Source of the DNA: UBA5109 sp964606735
GTDB lineage: Bacteria > Pseudomonadota > Gammaproteobacteria > Pseudomonadales > Pseudohongiellaceae
Direction: 5' to 3'
Length of the DNA: 32,577 nucleotides
Assembly: GCA_964606735.1 (NCBI GenBank)
Contig: CAZSHI010000026.1
Coordinates: 1 to 32,577, forward strand
The notes under the pieces were generated by a model, which did not search any database, was not told the DNA's origin, and saw only the letters and a program-made list of their open reading frames with translations. Positions 7,587 through 16,129 of the stretch are shown here, in pieces (within the stretch, counting starts at the first letter, position 1; every line of letters starts with the position of its first letter). The position numbers were made by a program, and so were the translations under genes.

Positions 7587-9269
7587 GTGAACCTTGTGAA
7601 AAAACTCGCTCTGTTTCTCATACTCATCCTCTCGACCAGTCAGGTATTGGCCGAGTTTCAGCGTGCCAGCAATGGCATGGTCAGCTCCCGCTCAGATATC
7701 GCATCTGAAGTTGGCAAGGACATAATGGCGCAGGGTGGCAATGCCATTGATGCTGCAGTCGCCGTTGGTTTCGCGCTGGCTGTCACCTACCCTTCAGCAG
7801 GCAACATCGCTGGTGGTGGCTTCATGGTGATGCGCACAGCAGATGGCGAGGTTTTCACGCTGGATTTTCGTGAAAAAGCTCCTGCGGCAGCCCATCGCGA
7901 TATGTTTCTGAATGAAAACGGCGAAGTAGACAGGCGGCTTTCTTTGAACAGCCTGCAGGCTAGCGGAGTCCCCGGCTCTGTAGCAGGTCTGCTGGAAGCG
8001 CTCGATCGCTTCGGCAGCCTGCCCCGTGAAACGGTGCTGGCTCCAGCCATTGCATTGGCTGAAGATGGCTTTATTCTCAATGAAGACCTGGCTTCACAGT
8101 TTGAAAATAACCTGCCGCGCTTCGCTCCCTACCCCTCTTCCCTGCAGATTTTCAGCAAAGATGGGCAGGCATATCAGGCTGGAGAACGCTGGATACAAGC
8201 TGAACTGGCAGCATCACTGAAACGTATTGCCGAGCAGGGGCGTGATGGTTTTTATAGCGGAGAAACAGCTGATTTGCTGGTTGCCAGCATGCAGCAAAAC
8301 AACGGGTTGATTACCCATGAAGACCTGCTTGCTTACGAACCTGTCTGGCGCGAACCAGTAAACGGAACTTACCGCGGCTATGAGATATGGTCCATGCCCA
8401 CCCCATCCTCTGGCGGTATCCTGATCATAGAAATGCTCAACATGCTCGAAGCATATGATCTCGGTGAACTTGGCTGGGGCAGCACAGAAACCCTGCATCT
8501 TATGATTGAAGCCCAGCGTCGTGCCTATGCTGATCGTGCGCAGCACCTTGGAGACCCTGATTTTTATGAAGTACCCAGCGAGACACTCTTATCCAAGACC
8601 TATGCCCGTGAACGCTTTGCCGATTTCGATGCCAACCATGCCAGCGAAAGCGAGGCAGTGGATGCCAATCGCTGGCCTGCTGAAAGCCTTGAGACGACAC
8701 ATTATTCTGTGGTTGATAGCGAAGGAAATGCTGTCTCCATAACCACTACCCTCAACTCCTCTTACGGCAACAAGTTTGTGGTGCCGGGTACCGGATTTTT
8801 ACTGAATAACGAAATGGATGATTTCTCCAGTAGCCCTAATGTCGCCAACAATTTTGGCCTGATCGGCCGTGTTGCCAATGAGATTCAGCCAGGCAAGCGC
8901 ATGTTAAGTTCCATGTCGCCCACAATAGTGGAGAAAGATGGTGAGTTATTTTTGATTACCGGTTCACCAGGCGGATCAACCATTATCAATACCGTGTTAC
9001 AGGTAATTTTGAACACCATCGATCATGGCATGGACATTGAAGCAGCTGTCAGCAGCCCACGTATTCATCATCAATGGTTCCCCAATATCGTTCGCTTTGA
9101 AGATGGCGCGATTTCACCGGCTGTTCTTTCTGCATTGCGCAGCATGGGCCATCAGGGTGTAACGCCCTCTCCTTTCAGAATTGGCGATGCCAATTCAATT
9201 ATGGTGCTGGATAACAACTATGAAGGTATATCTGACCCGCGTAATGAAGGCGGCGTTGCTGGCTTCTAG
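7587..9269 (+). CDS. ggt: Gamma-glutamyltransferase (glutathione hydrolase), autoprocessing
   Basis: Periplasmic Ntn-hydrolase that cleaves the gamma-glutamyl bond of glutathione and related peptides. The 560-aa precursor has a signal peptide (VKKLALFLILILSTSQVLA) and the large-subunit region. It then has the autocleavage site before Thr370 in ETTHYSVVD, the nucleophile that becomes the N-terminus of the small subunit. The substrate-binding SPGGS motif lies further on. Length and order match E. coli Ggt. The start is either GTG at 7587 or GTG at 7596; an AGG at 7582 lies too close to the first, so the second is also plausible. It follows the Arc-like gene by 74 bp on the same strand. Its TAG shares the CTAG tetramer with the stop of convergent pilZ. 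Confidence 0.95.
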   Translation: MNLVKKLALFLILILSTSQVLAEFQRASNGMVSSRSDIASEVGKDIMAQGGNAIDAAVAVGFALAVTYPSAGNIAGGGFMVMRTADGEVFTLDFREKAPAAAHRDMFLNENGEVDRRLSLNSLQASGVPGSVAGLLEALDRFGSLPRETVLAPAIALAEDGFILNEDLASQFENNLPRFAPYPSSLQIFSKDGQAYQAGERWIQAELAASLKRIAEQGRDGFYSGETADLLVASMQQNNGLITHEDLLAYEPVWREPVNGTYRGYEIWSMPTPSSGGILIIEMLNMLEAYDLGELGWGSTETLHLMIEAQRRAYADRAQHLGDPDFYEVPSETLLSKTYARERFADFDANHASESEAVDANRWPAESLETTHYSVVDSEGNAVSITTTLNSSYGNKFVVPGTGFLLNNEMDDFSSSPNVANNFGLIGRVANEIQPGKRMLSSMSPTIVEKDGELFLITGSPGGSTIINTVLQVILNTIDHGMDIEAAVSSPRIHHQWFPNIVRFEDGAISPAVLSALRSMGHQGVTPSPFRIGDANSIMVLDNNYEGISDPRNEGGVAGF

Positions 9270-9622
9270 AGCGTGTGGCTGGACTTTCCACTTTTCATCA
9301 TCCCGGCCAGCAGTTCTTCAATTTTAAGTTTGGCTTCACTGTTATTTTCAGTAAATTGCACACCGACCCCGGGAACCTTGGCTCCCTGTGCGTTCAGGGG
9401 CGTCAGCCAGGCGATCTTTCCGTTAACCGGTATCTTGTTGCTCTCATCTTGCAAACTCAATAAGAGAAAAACCTCGTCACACATCTGGTAGCGTCTGTCA
9501 GTAGGAATAAAAATTCCGCCATTCTCCAGAAAGGGCATATAGGACGCATAAAGCACCGAAATGTCCCGGACACTGACCGACAGGATGTCGCAGCTGTCTG
9601 TCTGACTGGAAATCGAATTCAT
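9266..9622 (-). CDS. pilZ: PilZ domain protein, type IV pilus type
   Basis: A 118-aa single-domain PilZ protein. In Pseudomonas and Xanthomonas, PilZ is needed for type IV pilus assembly and acts with PilB/FimX in the cytoplasm. The GGIFIPT stretch and the closing GVGVQF strand are typical. The RxxxR c-di-GMP-binding motif of canonical PilZ domains is not seen at the N-terminus, as in the founding PilZ. Placement directly after holB (4-bp ATGA overlap) is the conserved location and strengthens the call. The last codons meet ggt coming from the other side. tatD, which usually follows, is absent. Confidence 0.92.
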   Translation of the reverse strand: MNSISSQTDSCDILSVSVRDISVLYASYMPFLENGGIFIPTDRRYQMCDEVFLLLSLQDESNKIPVNGKIAWLTPLNAQGAKVPGVGVQFTENNSEAKLKIEELLAGMMKSGKSSHTL

Positions 9623-10641
9623 CCGCTTACGACCTCCCTGTTGTTTTGACGGGAAAGCTGCTCAAGCCAATGCAGGCAAAGCGACTCCAGCAATAAGAGA
9701 CGATTGGGGTTCGACCGGCTGCGCAGTTTAGCCCGCAGATCGAGCAGTGAAAGGTAAAATTCATGCAAATGGAACAAGCGCTGCGTACCTGCTGAATGAA
9801 TCAGGGATTTCAGAGTTTCCGGCAAGGGCTGACCATTCCAGTCTGTGCTTTGCGCCTGTAAAACCCGGGTCATTGTGTCTACTGTCGTGAGCAGACATTC
9901 GAGCAGATTTTCGTTGTCAATTTCAATCCAACTCGCAGCAACTTCACTGACCGACATGTCTTCTTGCAATAAGTCTAGCAGGGATTGCTGTATTTCACCG
10001 AACTCCTGCAAGCGCCCCTCTTCCACCAGTTGGCGTGCTTTGAGGGGGGCGCCACGACTTAGCAACAAGGCTTGTTCTGCCTGCTCGGCTGGCAGACTTT
10101 GTCGCAGGTAAGCCAGCGAGTCATCCTGCTTTGGCTGCGAAAATTTGATAGCCTGGCAGCGACTACGAATTGTGGGCAGCAATGTGCCTGGCTGGTGGCA
10201 TATCAGGAAAATCAGTGTACCTTTAGCTGGCTCTTCAAGGTTTTTCAGCAAGGCATTAGCAGCATTGATATTCAGGTGCTCTGCTGGCTCGATTAACAGT
10301 ATTTTGTGCTTGCCAAACATGGGGGTATTGCCGATGAATGACTGGCTGTCACGAATCTGTTCAATCTTGATCTGAGTAGCACCTTCCTCACGTGTCAGGT
10401 GGAGAAAATCCGGATGAGTGCCTGCCTGAAACAATCGACAGCCCTGACAACTACCACAAGCTTTCTCAGAACTCCCATCCTGGCAAAACAGCAGCTCGGC
10501 AAAATCCATGAGCGCACTGTATTTGCCCAGCCCAAGCGCTCCCTGAAAGAGGTAGGCATGCCCCAGCTTTTCCTCAGCAAGTAAGGTTGAAAGTTGCTGT
10601 ATCAAAGGCTGGTTCCAGGGCAGGTATGCGTTTTTCCTCAT
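9619..10641 (-). CDS. holB: DNA polymerase III subunit delta'
   Basis: Clamp-loader subunit, 340 aa. The N-terminal AAA+ region has GALGLGK (34-40), a degenerate P-loop as usual for delta', which does not hydrolyse ATP. The zinc module is clear: Cys53, Cys62, Cys65 and Cys68 in the C-x8-C-x2-C-x2-C pattern. EPAEHLN and NALLKNLEEPA are standard clamp-loader motifs. It overlaps tmk upstream and pilZ downstream by 4 bp each, indicating translational coupling. Confidence 0.95.
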   Translation of the reverse strand: MRKNAYLPWNQPLIQQLSTLLAEEKLGHAYLFQGALGLGKYSALMDFAELLFCQDGSSEKACGSCQGCRLFQAGTHPDFLHLTREEGATQIKIEQIRDSQSFIGNTPMFGKHKILLIEPAEHLNINAANALLKNLEEPAKGTLIFLICHQPGTLLPTIRSRCQAIKFSQPKQDDSLAYLRQSLPAEQAEQALLLSRGAPLKARQLVEEGRLQEFGEIQQSLLDLLQEDMSVSEVAASWIEIDNENLLECLLTTVDTMTRVLQAQSTDWNGQPLPETLKSLIHSAGTQRLFHLHEFYLSLLDLRAKLRSRSNPNRLLLLESLCLHWLEQLSRQNNREVVSG

Positions 10642-11276
10642 AGCTGCAGACCCAGCTTACTGTTGACGGCCAGCCGAATGGCTGTCGCGACATTCTCTAT
10701 GCTGTCATCCGTGTTAATAACGACATGTGTGTCCGGTGATGCCTCAGCCAGCTGCAGAAAACCCTGACGCACTTTCTGCTGATAGACCAGGCCTTTTTGT
10801 TCAAAACGATCCTCGGCACCGCCTCGCAATGCCGCCCTGCGCAGAGAAATTTCAGGATCAAGGTCTAAAATCAGGGTCAAGGCCGGCGTGAAACTGCCAA
10901 CAACAATTTGGTGAATCTGTTCAACCACCTCAATCCCCACGCCTCCGGCAATTCCCTGAAAAGCTCGTGAAGAATCGGCAAACCGGTCGGAAATAACCCA
11001 ACTGCCTTTGGCCAGCATGGGCAAAATGGTTTCCTGAAGGTGTGAACGACGCCCAGCATAGATAAGCAAAAGTTCACTGATATCATCCCAGCGGTCCACC
11101 TCACCTTCCACGATCAATTGCCGAATTAATTCGGCAGAAGGAGAGCCGCCAGGCTCACGCGTCAGGCAGACCGGGTAGCCGGCTTTACGCATGGCAGCTT
11201 CCAGCGCTCTGCTCTGCACACCTTTTCCGGCTCCATCAACACCTTCTATTACAATCAATCCTGCTTCGCTCATCAT
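10638..11276 (-). CDS. tmk: Thymidylate kinase
   Basis: Phosphorylates dTMP to dTDP. The 212-aa protein has the TREPGG motif (about 39-44), the DRF-ADSSRAFQG substrate loop and a LID-like arginine-rich segment (RRAALRGGAEDRFEQ). The P-loop reads EGVDGAGKGVQ (11-21). The residue after the Lys is Gly, where most thymidylate kinases have Thr or Ser, and the next residue is Val. Adenylate kinases carry GKGT there, so a functional variant is likely rather than a dead enzyme. The start codon overlaps the mltG stop as ATGA; a second ATG follows immediately. Confidence 0.95.
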   Translation of the reverse strand: MMSEAGLIVIEGVDGAGKGVQSRALEAAMRKAGYPVCLTREPGGSPSAELIRQLIVEGEVDRWDDISELLLIYAGRRSHLQETILPMLAKGSWVISDRFADSSRAFQGIAGGVGIEVVEQIHQIVVGSFTPALTLILDLDPEISLRRAALRGGAEDRFEQKGLVYQQKVRQGFLQLAEASPDTHVVINTDDSIENVATAIRLAVNSKLGLQL

Positions 11277-12307
11277 TCCTCAATGCCCAGTTGATAACGG
11301 GCAACTGCTGCATTGTGTTCTTCCAGTGTCGTGGAAAAATAATGACTGCCATCACCCTTGGCAACAAAATACAGATAACCCGTCATATCGGGATTCAATA
11401 CCGCTGCAATAGCCTCACGGCCTGGCAAGGCTATTGGCGTCGGCGGTAAACCGTCAATACGATAAGTATTATAAGGCGTCACCTCCTGTAAATGTGCCCG
11501 CGTCAAATCTCCGGTAAAACGATCTCCCAGGCCGTAAATGACAGTCGGGTCTGTCTGTAATCTCATATTGTTGTGTAATCTGTTCACAAACACGCCGGCG
11601 ATGAGCGGCCGCTCGTCGGCACGTCCGGTTTCCTTTTCTACAATAGACGCCAGAATTAATGCGTCATAAGCGGTTTCAAAAGGCAAGCCGACGGCCCGGT
11701 TTTGCCACTCTTCGTCGAGCACAGACTGCATCAGGACTGCACCGCGTTCGAGTAGCTCCCTGTCGCTGATGCCATTGCTGAAGTTATAGGTGTCGGGAAA
11801 AAACAAACCCTCCGGATAAAAGCCTGTCCCAAAAACTGACTGCAGCTGTTCAACATTTTGTAAATCAATGGTTGACTCAATATTCGGATGCCCCTGCAAT
11901 TGCCGGAGAGCCTGCGCCAGTGTCCAGCCTTCCGGAATGCTGACCTGGCGGTAAAAAATATCACCGCTGACCATTTTCTCCAGCAGATCCAGAGCATTCA
12001 TGTCAGTATCAAGCACATACTCTCCTGCCTGAACCTGCTGAGCCTTACCACTGAGTCGTGCAAACAAGCGAAAATCAAAACTGCTGTCGATAATGCCTGC
12101 CGCTTCCAATCGCTCACTCAAGCGAGTAAAAGACTGCCCACTGTCGACGCTAAATAAAAATGGGCTCTCTGCCGCTGCAGGTATTTGCAAAGTAGCGACC
12201 AGATGCTGATAGAAAAATGCTGCTCGCACTATCACACAGGCAAGAATGATGTATGCCCAAAATAACAGCCGCTTTTGCCAACGTGTTTGTTTAAGTAACT
12301 GCATCAT
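11273..12307 (-). CDS. mltG: Endolytic murein transglycosylase MltG (YceG family)
   Basis: Inner-membrane lytic transglycosylase that cuts nascent glycan strands and sets their length. The 344-aa protein has one N-terminal membrane segment (about 14-34: LLFWAYIILACVIVRAAFF), a LysM-like region and the YceG domain. The catalytic Glu224 lies in ASIVEKETG, followed by the conserved RLQTDPTVIYG. It heads the mltG-tmk-holB-pilZ unit with 4-bp overlaps. The start has only a weak Shine-Dalgarno. pabC normally precedes it but is not found here. Confidence 0.95.
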   Translation of the reverse strand: MMQLLKQTRWQKRLLFWAYIILACVIVRAAFFYQHLVATLQIPAAAESPFLFSVDSGQSFTRLSERLEAAGIIDSSFDFRLFARLSGKAQQVQAGEYVLDTDMNALDLLEKMVSGDIFYRQVSIPEGWTLAQALRQLQGHPNIESTIDLQNVEQLQSVFGTGFYPEGLFFPDTYNFSNGISDRELLERGAVLMQSVLDEEWQNRAVGLPFETAYDALILASIVEKETGRADERPLIAGVFVNRLHNNMRLQTDPTVIYGLGDRFTGDLTRAHLQEVTPYNTYRIDGLPPTPIALPGREAIAAVLNPDMTGYLYFVAKGDGSHYFSTTLEEHNAAVARYQLGIEE

Positions 12308-12588
12308 TCATCACTTGGGCATCAGATAAAACATTGCTTATTGTTACTGGATCAGCAAATCCTTATGGCCGGCTCAAAAAAACAGCTTGCACAGCGAACT
12401 GCAGAGGCACTATTACACAGGAATGCTTCATTTGTCTGCAAGCAAGCCAGCATTTTGGAGCTTCAGACATGAGCGCTTCAAGCAGATCCATATTGTGATT
12501 ACGCTTGCGCTCATTCAGACCATGCTTTCCGCAGCAAAGCTCAAACAACGTGCTTGTCTGGCCAATCAGAATCAAGTCGAAGCGAGAA
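12308..12588. other. 281-bp gap between fabF and mltG where pabC is usually found
   Basis: No convincing gene. The longest minus-strand frame (12363-12575, 70 codons from a TTG) has a cysteine-rich, unfamiliar sequence with no aminodeoxychorismate lyase motif. A mltG promoter should lie here, but I see no strong -35/-10 pair. The stretch is too short for a pabC gene (about 270 codons). Confidence 0.7.
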
Positions 12589-13827
12589 TTATATCCGCGA
12601 AAAAATCAGGGTGCCGTTTGTACCGCCAAAGCCAAAAGAATTACTCATGACGGCATTCGTTTTGATATCTTTGGCGGCATGTGGAACATAATCCAGGTCG
12701 CAACCTTCGCCTGGATTATCAAGATTAATGGTAGGCGGCGCCACCTGATCACGCAGGCTTAAGACACTGAATACCGCCTCAACAGCACCCGCCGCACCCA
12801 GCAAGTGCCCAATCATCGACTTGGTCGAGCTGACCGACAGGCTTTTAGCTGCCGCACCAAACACCTTGTGAATGGCCTGGGTTTCTGCCAGGTCTCCTGC
12901 CGGGGTTGATGTGCCATGGGCATTGATATATCCAAGTTCATCGGCATTCAGACGGGCATCCTTGAGTGCATTTTGCATACAGCTTGCTGCACCGGCTCCA
13001 TCTTCACTGGGGGAGGTGATGTGAAAGGCATCTCCGCCCAGGCCGAAGCCACTTAATTCTGCATAAATATTGGCGCCACGCTTTTTGGCCGCCTCATATT
13101 CTTCCAGCACAATGACCCCGCTACCATCGCCGAGGGCAAAACCATCACGATCTCTGTCCCAGGGGCGGCTAGCCTGCTCGGGTGCATCATTGCGGGTGGA
13201 AAGCGCCCGGGCGGCACCAAAACCGCCGATTCCTACCGGCGAAGATGCCATCTCAGCTCCCCCGCAAAGCATGGCATCGGCATCACCATAGGCAATCAGA
13301 CGTGCAGCCATACCAATACTGTGTGTACCCGTACTACAGGCTGTCGATATCGCCAGATTTGGCCCCTGGAAATTGTATTTTATGGAGAGGTTGCCAGAGA
13401 TCATGTTGATGATTGATCCGGGCACGAAAAAAGGTGAAATCTTGCGTGGCCCCGAACTGTCGATGGTCTGCACCACTGCCTCAATATTGGTGATACCGCC
13501 GATACCCGACCCGACAAAGACGCCTATGCGAGTTGGGTCATAGGTAGCCTGATCCAGGCCTGCATCCTGAACTGCCTGGATACCGGCAGCCATACCATAC
13601 TGCAGGAAAACATCCATACGGCGGGCTTCTTTGAGTGGCATGTACTGCGTCACATCAAAGCCCTTCACACAACCGGCGAAATGCGTGGTATAGGCACTGA
13701 CATCGAAATGTTCGATATTGGCAATACCGCTTTTCCCGGCCAGAAGACTTGACCAGGTTTCCTCAACGTTATTGCCGACTGAAGTCAGCAGCCCCAGACC
13801 GGTTACGACAACTCTTCTTCGACCCAA
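12589..13827 (-). CDS. fabF: 3-oxoacyl-[acyl-carrier-protein] synthase II
   Basis: Elongating condensing enzyme of type II fatty acid synthesis. At 412 aa it has the Cys-His-His triad at the E. coli numbering: Cys164 in STACSTG, His304 in NAHGTSTP and His341 in MIGHLLG. The start is unusual. The frame opens after a TAG and offers only a TTG (13825-13827) before GGT-CGA, giving MGRRRVVVTG, the usual FabF N-terminus. GAGGCG lies a suitable distance upstream. An ATG four bases upstream of the TTG is in another frame and would make a nine-residue peptide overlapping the fabF start. acpP lies upstream, separated by a terminator-like hairpin. Confidence 0.96.
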   Translation of the reverse strand: MGRRRVVVTGLGLLTSVGNNVEETWSSLLAGKSGIANIEHFDVSAYTTHFAGCVKGFDVTQYMPLKEARRMDVFLQYGMAAGIQAVQDAGLDQATYDPTRIGVFVGSGIGGITNIEAVVQTIDSSGPRKISPFFVPGSIINMISGNLSIKYNFQGPNLAISTACSTGTHSIGMAARLIAYGDADAMLCGGAEMASSPVGIGGFGAARALSTRNDAPEQASRPWDRDRDGFALGDGSGVIVLEEYEAAKKRGANIYAELSGFGLGGDAFHITSPSEDGAGAASCMQNALKDARLNADELGYINAHGTSTPAGDLAETQAIHKVFGAAAKSLSVSSTKSMIGHLLGAAGAVEAVFSVLSLRDQVAPPTINLDNPGEGCDLDYVPHAAKDIKTNAVMSNSFGFGGTNGTLIFSRI

Positions 13828-13858
13828 AACATCGCCTCTTTTAAAGGACCCCTAAAAT

Positions 13859-13891
13859 AAAAAAGCTACTCCTGGAAAACCAAGGGTAGCC
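13859..13891 (-). terminator. Hairpin with U tract between acpP and fabF
   Basis: Read on the minus strand, GGCTACCCTTGG pairs with CCAGGAGTAGC around TTTT (one C-A mismatch and one G-T pair) and is followed by six Ts. This is an intrinsic terminator 3' of acpP. It is probably leaky, since fabF follows on the same strand, and would give more acpP than fabF mRNA. Confidence 0.75.
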
Positions 13892-13913
13892 TTTTATAGA
13901 ATGAAATCTTCGC

Positions 13914-14147
13914 TTAAAGGTTGGCGTTGATGTAATCAATAGCCAGTTGAACCGTAGTAATTTTCTCAGCTTCCTCATCGGGAATTTCTGTTTCAAACTC
14001 TTCTTCCAAGGCCATGACCAATTCCACAGTATCAAGAGAGTCTGCACCCAAATCTTCAACAAAAGAGGCTTCACTTTTAACTTCTTCCTCTTTTACCCCG
14101 AGTTGCTCAGAAACTATTTTTTTTACACGCTCTTCAACACTACTCAT
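13914..14147 (-). CDS. acpP: Acyl carrier protein
   Basis: Small acidic carrier of fatty acyl chains, 77 aa and nearly identical in layout to E. coli AcpP. The phosphopantetheine attachment site is Ser37 in GADSLDT. The protein is acidic throughout (VKEEEVKSE, MALEEEFETEIPDEEAEK). AGGAG lies nine bases before the ATG. It sits between fabG and fabF, the conserved place. A hairpin terminator follows, consistent with the much higher ACP level cells need. Confidence 0.98.
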   Translation of the reverse strand: MSSVEERVKKIVSEQLGVKEEEVKSEASFVEDLGADSLDTVELVMALEEEFETEIPDEEAEKITTVQLAIDYINANL

Positions 14148-14315
14148 ATTTACTATGCTCCTGGTGTTTCTTCTAACTAATGAGAATAAATTAAATCGTT
14201 ATTTTTCTTTTCTGATAATGACTGTTTTTCGAGCAGCTTATCAGTGCCTTGAATTTCAGGCCGCCAGTTTACCTTTTTTTCACGGGATTGTAATCTCAAA
14301 CTCGCATTTTCCCGT

Positions 14316-15056
14316 TCAGCCCATGTACATCCCGCCATTGATATGTAAAGTCTCGCCAGTGATATAGGCAGCACCATCAGAAGCCAGAAAGGCCACAGCG
14401 GCTGCAATTTCTTCCGGCTGCCCGTAACGTCCCAGTGGGATCTTGCCAAGCAGGAGCTGGCTGTGCTCCTCACTGATTTCCTTGGTCATGTCAGTATCAA
14501 TAAACCCCGGCGCAACACAGTTGACGGTAATGCCCCGAGATCCCAATTCTATAGCCAGTGCCCGTGAAAAACCCTCGATCCCCGCCTTGGATGCAGCATA
14601 GTTGGCCTGCCCCAGATTACCGCTGGAACCGACAACGGAACTGATGCTGATAATGCGCCCCCAACGGGCCTTGGTCATGCCGCGGACCAGCGCTTTTGAA
14701 ACGCGAAATATGGCACTGAGATTGGTATCAATAACTTCCTGCCATTCCTCGTCTTTCATACGCATCAGAATATTGTCGCGGGTGACGCCGGCATTGTTTA
14801 CCAGGATCTGAGGAGCCTCGAAGTCTTCTTGAATTTGCTGACAAAACTGTTTGATGGATTCATCATCTGTCACATTCAGGCAATAGCCCTTGCCACCGAT
14901 ACCTGCCTCAGCCAGGTAGGCAGAGATTTTTTCGGCGCCGACTTGTGTGGTTGCCGTACCCAATACGGTACAGCCATTTTGCTTGCCCAACTGCAAGGCG
15001 ATGGCCTTGCCAATACCACGGCTTGCTCCTGTCACTACTGCTGTTTTATCGCTCAT
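14316..15056 (-). CDS. fabG: 3-oxoacyl-[acyl-carrier-protein] reductase
   Basis: NADPH-dependent SDR enzyme that reduces 3-oxoacyl-ACP. The 246-aa protein has the cofactor motif TGASRGIG (9-16), NNAG (87-90) and the catalytic Ser140, Tyr153 and Lys157 (YAASK). The C-terminal ITGETLHINGGMYMG is typical. A strong ribosome-binding site, GAGGAGGAAG, precedes the ATG. fabD ends 14 bp upstream, so the two are cotranscribed. The gap to acpP is 168 bp and may carry extra acpP control. Confidence 0.97.
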   Translation of the reverse strand: MSDKTAVVTGASRGIGKAIALQLGKQNGCTVLGTATTQVGAEKISAYLAEAGIGGKGYCLNVTDDESIKQFCQQIQEDFEAPQILVNNAGVTRDNILMRMKDEEWQEVIDTNLSAIFRVSKALVRGMTKARWGRIISISSVVGSSGNLGQANYAASKAGIEGFSRALAIELGSRGITVNCVAPGFIDTDMTKEISEEHSQLLLGKIPLGRYGQPEEIAAAVAFLASDGAAYITGETLHINGGMYMG

Positions 15057-15070
15057 AAAATGCTTCCTCC

Positions 15071-16018
15071 TCAGGCAGCCGTTACTGCTGCCAGCGCAGC
15101 TTCCAGTGCAGCCTGGTTTTCACTGGCTTGTGCATCCATATCCGGGTTGATTCGCTTGTTCAAGCCACAGAGCACCTTACTCGGACCACATTCTATGACG
15201 GTCTTTATCCCCTGCTCTGAAAAATACCGAATGGTTTCCACCCAGGGCACCGGGCTGTAAATCTGTTTGACCAGCTTGTCGCGGATTGCAGCGGTGTCTT
15301 CAGTACTCAGGGATAACTGATAGTTTTGCAGGACCGGAACAGTAGGAACAGATATCTCGACACTGGCCAGTTCCTCGGCAAAACGCTCTGCCGCTGGCAG
15401 CATCAATGATGAATGGAAAGGCGCGCTAACCGGCAACGGCAAGGCGCGTTTCGCACCGCTAGCCTTACAGGCCTCAATGGCTCGCTCAACGGCAGCTTTG
15501 TGTCCAGCAATCACGACCTGTCCAGGCGAATTGAAATTCACTGCATCCACCGTTTCTGATTCTGCCGCCTGGGCACAGGCAGCTTGCACCTCGGCATCTT
15601 CCAGTCCAACAATCGCTGCCATGGCTCCTAGGCCTACTGGAACTGCAGATTGCATGAATTCCCCGCGCTTACGCACCAGTGCTACGGCATCGGTGAATTG
15701 CAAGGCACCACTGCAGACCAGTGCTGAATATTCACCCAGACTATGACCCGCCATGATGGCTGGCATGGCGCCACCCAAGTCCTGCCACAAGCGCCAGAGC
15801 GCAACGGAGGCCGTCAAAATCGCGGGTTGAGTGATATGAGTCAAACTGAGCTGTTTGTCAGGATCCTCCTGGCACAAGGCCCAGAGGTCATAGCCCAGCA
15901 CATCGGATGCCTGTCTGAAGGTCTGCCCGATCACAGCATGTTGTTCCGCCAGTTCGGCCAGCATGCCTTCTTTTTGAGATCCCTGCCCTGGAAAAATAAA
16001 ACCTAAATCTTGCTGCAT
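15071..16018 (-). CDS. fabD: Malonyl-CoA:ACP transacylase
   Basis: Transfers malonyl from CoA to ACP. The 315-aa protein has the N-terminal FPGQGSQ motif, nucleophile Ser93 in GHSLGE and catalytic His202 in APFHSS, with FMQSAVP between them as usual. It is the first gene of the fab cluster here. In most relatives plsX (and often fabH) stands between rpmF and fabD. Here only a 111-bp gap with a hairpin terminator precedes it, so fabD probably has its own promoter, though I cannot point to a clear one. Confidence 0.97.
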   Translation of the reverse strand: MQQDLGFIFPGQGSQKEGMLAELAEQHAVIGQTFRQASDVLGYDLWALCQEDPDKQLSLTHITQPAILTASVALWRLWQDLGGAMPAIMAGHSLGEYSALVCSGALQFTDAVALVRKRGEFMQSAVPVGLGAMAAIVGLEDAEVQAACAQAAESETVDAVNFNSPGQVVIAGHKAAVERAIEACKASGAKRALPLPVSAPFHSSLMLPAAERFAEELASVEISVPTVPVLQNYQLSLSTEDTAAIRDKLVKQIYSPVPWVETIRYFSEQGIKTVIECGPSKVLCGLNKRINPDMDAQASENQAALEAALAAVTAA

Positions 16019-16077
16019 TCAAGCTACCCTTGTTAGCGTCTCATGATGGTAAGTTTTATTGGAAATGCCTAAAAAGC

Positions 16078-16105
16078 AAAAAGCAGCTCTTCAAGCTGCT
16101 TTTTT
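16078..16105. terminator. Bidirectional intrinsic terminator between rpmF and fabD
   Basis: AAAAAGCAGCT (16078-16088) and AGCTGCTTTTT (16094-16104) are perfect inverted repeats around CTTCA. The A/T ends supply a U tract in either direction. It ends the rpmF transcript (minus strand), 25 bases past its stop. Confidence 0.85.
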
Positions 16106-16129
16106 ACGAGTCAGGATTAAACCCTGAGC

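Noticed and set aside
12363..12575. A 70-codon minus-strand frame as a pabC remnant.
   Set aside because: No aminodeoxychorismate lyase motif; it starts at TTG without a ribosome-binding site.
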